Below are positions 19,629-22,047 of a DNA stretch of 22,047 nt, one piece after another. Numbering within the stretch: the stretch's first letter is position 1; the number at the start of each line of letters is the position of its first letter. The stretch covers positions 1-22,047 of the forward strand of contig MSJH02000031.1 of NCBI GenBank assembly GCA_001931875.2. The letters are read 5' to 3'. This DNA is from Byssochlamys sp. IMV 00236 (taxonomy: Eukaryota > Ascomycota > Eurotiomycetes > Eurotiales > Thermoascaceae). A program made the translations under genes and the position numbers. The notes below the pieces were generated by a model. It saw only the letters and a list, made by a program, of their open reading frames with translations, ran no database searches and was not told where the DNA came from.

Positions 19629-20336
19629 ATGTCTCTAAAGAACCATATTCTCTCTTTAAATATCCAATTAAATCCAAAAACAATTGATAAAGATCAAATA
19701 AGCGATGTATGGGCAGGTAATCTTTAGCAAAAGAAGATCACAAAGTATAGAGAAGGAGACTCATTCATTATAGCTTTAAATAAATGTAAACGATTTATAG
19801 AAAATGGTCAAAGACTAGAATACATGTCCTGGAGACTGTGGCAACAAAAAACCCTTCATCATTCAACATCATCACCTGCCATTACTCATGACGCATTCTG
19901 CCACGAGGTTTCACAACATGACGGGCCCATAAAGACCCAGGATGATGATCAGGTGAATAAAATAGAACAAGAGACGATCATCAACAATAATAAAAGAATT
20001 ATTATTATTGATGAAGATGAAGATGAGGATTACTTTTATAGCGATGATGAAGAAGAGGAAATTCAATATGAATTTATTAAAATGAAGCCTAGACCACCTA
20101 CATCACAAAGATCACTACTATCAGATTTATTACAGAGAGAATCAAATAATAGTTCACCCCCTTCGCTTTCTAATTCATCTACATCTTCAAGTCATAGTTT
20201 TGATACACTTCATTCTAATAATAATAATAATAATAATAACAATAACACGCCTGCATATAATCATCATCTTCATTTAATATCAACAAAAGATCAAGACATT
20301 CATTGGAAAGATGAACCATTTCATGATTGTTGGTAA
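19629..20336 (+). CDS. AreA N-terminal-domain (DUF1752-like) protein without GATA finger
   Basis: Two exons (19629-19716 and 19774-20336; intron 19717-19773, GT-AG) encode 216 aa. The join restores SDVWA-ALNKCKRFIENGQR followed by LEYMSWRLWQ. This is the short helix-loop motif of the fungal AreA/GATA_AreA N-terminal domain family (W..xxxCK..xxNGxRLExxSWR). In AreA-type regulators of nitrogen use the motif is near the N-terminus and a GATA zinc finger follows; here no zinc finger exists. The rest is low complexity: an acidic block of DEDEDED and SDDEEEE type (about 100-120), serine-rich segments, and a run of 10 asparagines from an AAT repeat. The C-terminus (HWKDEPFHDCW) is tryptophan-ended. 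A regulatory or adaptor role is inferred from the domain only. It converges with the gelsolin gene. Confidence 0.68.
20216..20245 (+). repeat. (AAT)n microsatellite encoding poly-Asn
   Basis: An AAT/AAC trinucleotide run within the AreA-domain gene codes for about ten consecutive asparagines. Trinucleotide units keep the frame, so the length may vary between strains. Confidence 0.9.
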
Positions 20337-20347
20337 TTCTTTATTAC

Positions 20348-20353
20348 AATAAA
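20348..20353 (+). promoter_or_regulatory. AATAAA polyadenylation signal
   Basis: A consensus AATAAA lies 11 nt after the stop of the AreA-domain gene, inside the 33-bp gap to the convergent gelsolin stop. Cleavage downstream of it would place the 3' UTR inside the gelsolin coding region on the opposite strand. Confidence 0.5.
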
Positions 20354-20369
20354 GTTTTCATAAACAATT

Positions 20370-21871
20370 TTACCATCCTTGCCAACCTTCTAAATTAGCT
20401 TCAAATAATTCATCTTCACCTCCTTCGACAATTTGACAAATAGGAGTAAACGATGAGCGATTTGTTGATTTAACATAGTCTTGTGCATATTGTAGCCCAT
20501 GGCGACGTTCCTTACGACTCGCTTGTTTACCAATCCATGTATAGACTTGATGACCAATGTCAAATATAAAGACATGCTCGTTCTCAAACATATCTTTGCT
20601 AATATTATCTTCAGCGACCAATTCAAACTTCAATTGGCCAAAACCAAATGATCCAGAACTTGATAGTTTAAATAATCTCTTTTGTGGTACAACTTGTTCT
20701 TGTTCTTGTTCTTCTTCTTCTTCTTCATCTCGAATAGTCCCTTCCGAACCAAGTGCTTCAAAGAACTCTCTGGAATGACTGCCTGAGTCTTGTTCTATAT
20801 ACTATATTCAGTTGTCATTGTTTCGTGGTTACCATAGTGACTTACCAACAATCACCATCTCTCCTTTCCCATCACGTTCAGAAATCAACTGAGAAATAAA
20901 TTCAGCTGCCTTTGCTCGCTCAATACCATTGGCCTTGTTTCCTTGCCATTGATAAACCACATTGCCTGTGTCAAGCACATAAACAGCACCTGACCAAAGG
21001 CTTTCATAACTCAATGGGCATTCCGAAATGATCACTGCATTATTTCTACGACTGCCCTCCAAACTCTTGGGCCTGTGTACTTGTAATAAGCGCGTTTGGA
21101 ATTCTTCTTCCTCAACATGATTGAATCCACTTGCAAATCCTCCTTGAAGATACGTGATGCGTTTAAAGTAACTCTGGAATAAACTTGACTCTTTACGTTG
21201 AATTTCTCGATGTTGACAAGCCAACGAGTCAAGGACTATAAAAAAAAAAAGTTAAAACAGTTTATGATGTCTATATTTGTTATTACAATCATCCAATTCG
21301 ACTGTCTTGTAAGCAGCTGTTCCTGCTTCATCTTGAGTTGTTTCTAATCCAAGCCAAAAATGAATGTGGTGCACAAGACCATCTGAGTTTTCTTTTTTAA
21401 TAGACTATATTTTCCGTCATAAGCAACTCTTTAATCATTTCCGTTTTACCCCTTTACCTTCAAGACAATATAACTGTCGCCTTTTGACAATACAAAAAAA
21501 AAAAAAAATTAAAAATCTTTCATTTGATATAATTCATTTATTATTACCTTGGTAAAATTTGCCATATTGATTTTCAGGTACTGACACAAGACCAAAGTTT
21601 TGTACTCTCCATATCCACATACCACTTGATTCATTTCAGTCTTACAGTCTTTTTTGTTTATATATATTTGTTTACCTCTCGTGTCCAATAGGTGACCCTT
21701 CATAGTTCCATGCTGTTTCAAGCTCACCTTCCTCTTTACGGTGCTGTCGTTCAAGTTCTGACCCAAAATTGGTCAAATTAGTATCTGCTAAATCTATTGT
21801 TCAAGGAGGCGTCAACTGGGTCCTACAGACAACATCTTTAGTTTCTTACTCCAGGTTGAGTTTTTGAGCAT
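20370..21871 (-). CDS. Gelsolin-family actin-severing protein (severin/fragmin type)
   Basis: It severs and caps actin filaments, usually under calcium control, in the cytoplasm. Exons: 21850-21871 (22 nt), 21676-21793, 21548-21624, 21458-21480 (23 nt), 21287-21404, 20846-21235, 20370-20794. They close in frame at 390 aa, matching the three-domain severin/fragmin size rather than six-domain gelsolin. The severin-like N-terminus [19 protein letters not shown] leads to gelsolin repeat 1 ([47 protein letters not shown]). Repeat 2 has [20 protein letters not shown], and repeat 3 has [21 protein letters not shown] Glu/Gln-rich acidic linker separates repeats 2 and 3. The N-terminal splice is inferred: exon 1 is tiny, and the acceptor was chosen because it gives the NLADTN sequence typical of severins. 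Confidence 0.93.
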
Positions 21872-22016
21872 CTTTTTGTTATAAAGAAAGAAAGAAGAAA
21901 TAGAAAAAGGCGCGAAAATTAAAAAGAAAGCTTAATTCAGTGTTACACATATTGCCATCTGCGTTATTCCGGCCGTAGAAGGGGAGGAACTACGTGATCA
22001 AAGAAACGGATGTTTC

Positions 22017-22047
<31 letters not shown>
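21872..22047. promoter_or_regulatory. Upstream region of the severin-type gene and contig end
   Basis: It contains GGCGCGAAAA at 21909-21918 (TTTTCGCGCC on the coding strand, an E2F/MBF-like core) about 38 bp before the start codon. A 5-bp inverted repeat, CGTAG/CTACG, lies near 21973-21995. A terminal T28 run occupies 22020-22047. The E2F-like match is short and may be chance. Confidence 0.35.

Noticed and set aside
21909..21918. E2F/MBF site controlling the severin-type gene
   Set aside because: A single 10-bp match with no second site and no expected cell-cycle link; left as a low-confidence note.
1..22047. tRNA, rRNA or CRISPR-like arrays
   Set aside because: No T-loop consensus in a cloverleaf context, no rRNA-like sequence and no regularly spaced repeats were seen on either strand. 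The genes are spliced eukaryotic ones.

Overview
The window looks like a nuclear contig of a fungus, most likely Mucoromycota (Mucorales). The reasons are AT-rich DNA, many GT-AG introns of about 40-70 nt, very tight gene spacing, fungal versions of core eukaryotic genes, and a cluster of decayed elements of kinds common in Mucorales (Fanzor, Ty3/gypsy, a lineage-expanded unknown family). Both ends are poly-T runs (T12 at the start, T28 at the end), so the contig probably breaks at homopolymers. Lineage is inferred from gene style; no rRNA or other marker is present.

Left block, 1.1-9.2 kb, housekeeping genes. In order: mitochondrial pyruvate dehydrogenase kinase type (-), GPI-transamidase subunit GPI16/PIG-T (-), a TBC1D20/Gyp8-type Rab GTPase-activating protein (+), a SAM-dependent methyltransferase (-), and nicotinamide mononucleotide adenylyltransferase (-). 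I rebuilt exon structures by hand. The models close in frame at 417 aa (444 aa if a possible extra last exon is used), 507, 317 and 254 aa. The TBC gene closes only if one base near 5482-5486 is discounted.

Middle block, about 9.2-14.6 kb, an accessory island of broken genes. It holds a relic of a Fanzor (eukaryotic TnpB-like RNA-guided nuclease). The relic has a C4 zinc finger, a TGA stop directly before the last RuvC aspartate, no RuvC-I region, and a set of hairpins at and beyond its 3' end that resembles an omega-RNA locus. Next to it on the same strand is a broken C2H2 zinc-finger gene that ends like an expanded Mucorales family of unknown function. A Ty3/gypsy element follows, with an internal deletion that removed most of reverse transcriptase, RNase H and the integrase core.

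Right block, 14.7-22.0 kb. It has serine palmitoyltransferase subunit 2 (LCB2, 547 aa, -), a small three-exon gene that reads as the CST telomere subunit TEN1 (110 aa, -), about 2.5 kb with no recognisable gene, a small AreA-N-terminal-domain protein without a GATA finger (216 aa, +), and a three-domain gelsolin/severin-type actin-severing protein (390 aa, -). The last two genes converge with only 33 bp between stops.

The intact genes are unrelated housekeeping functions (mitochondrial carbon entry, GPI anchoring, ER/Golgi traffic, NAD synthesis, sphingolipid synthesis, telomere capping, actin) and do not form a cluster. The part most worth a second look is the Fanzor relic with its candidate guide-RNA region.
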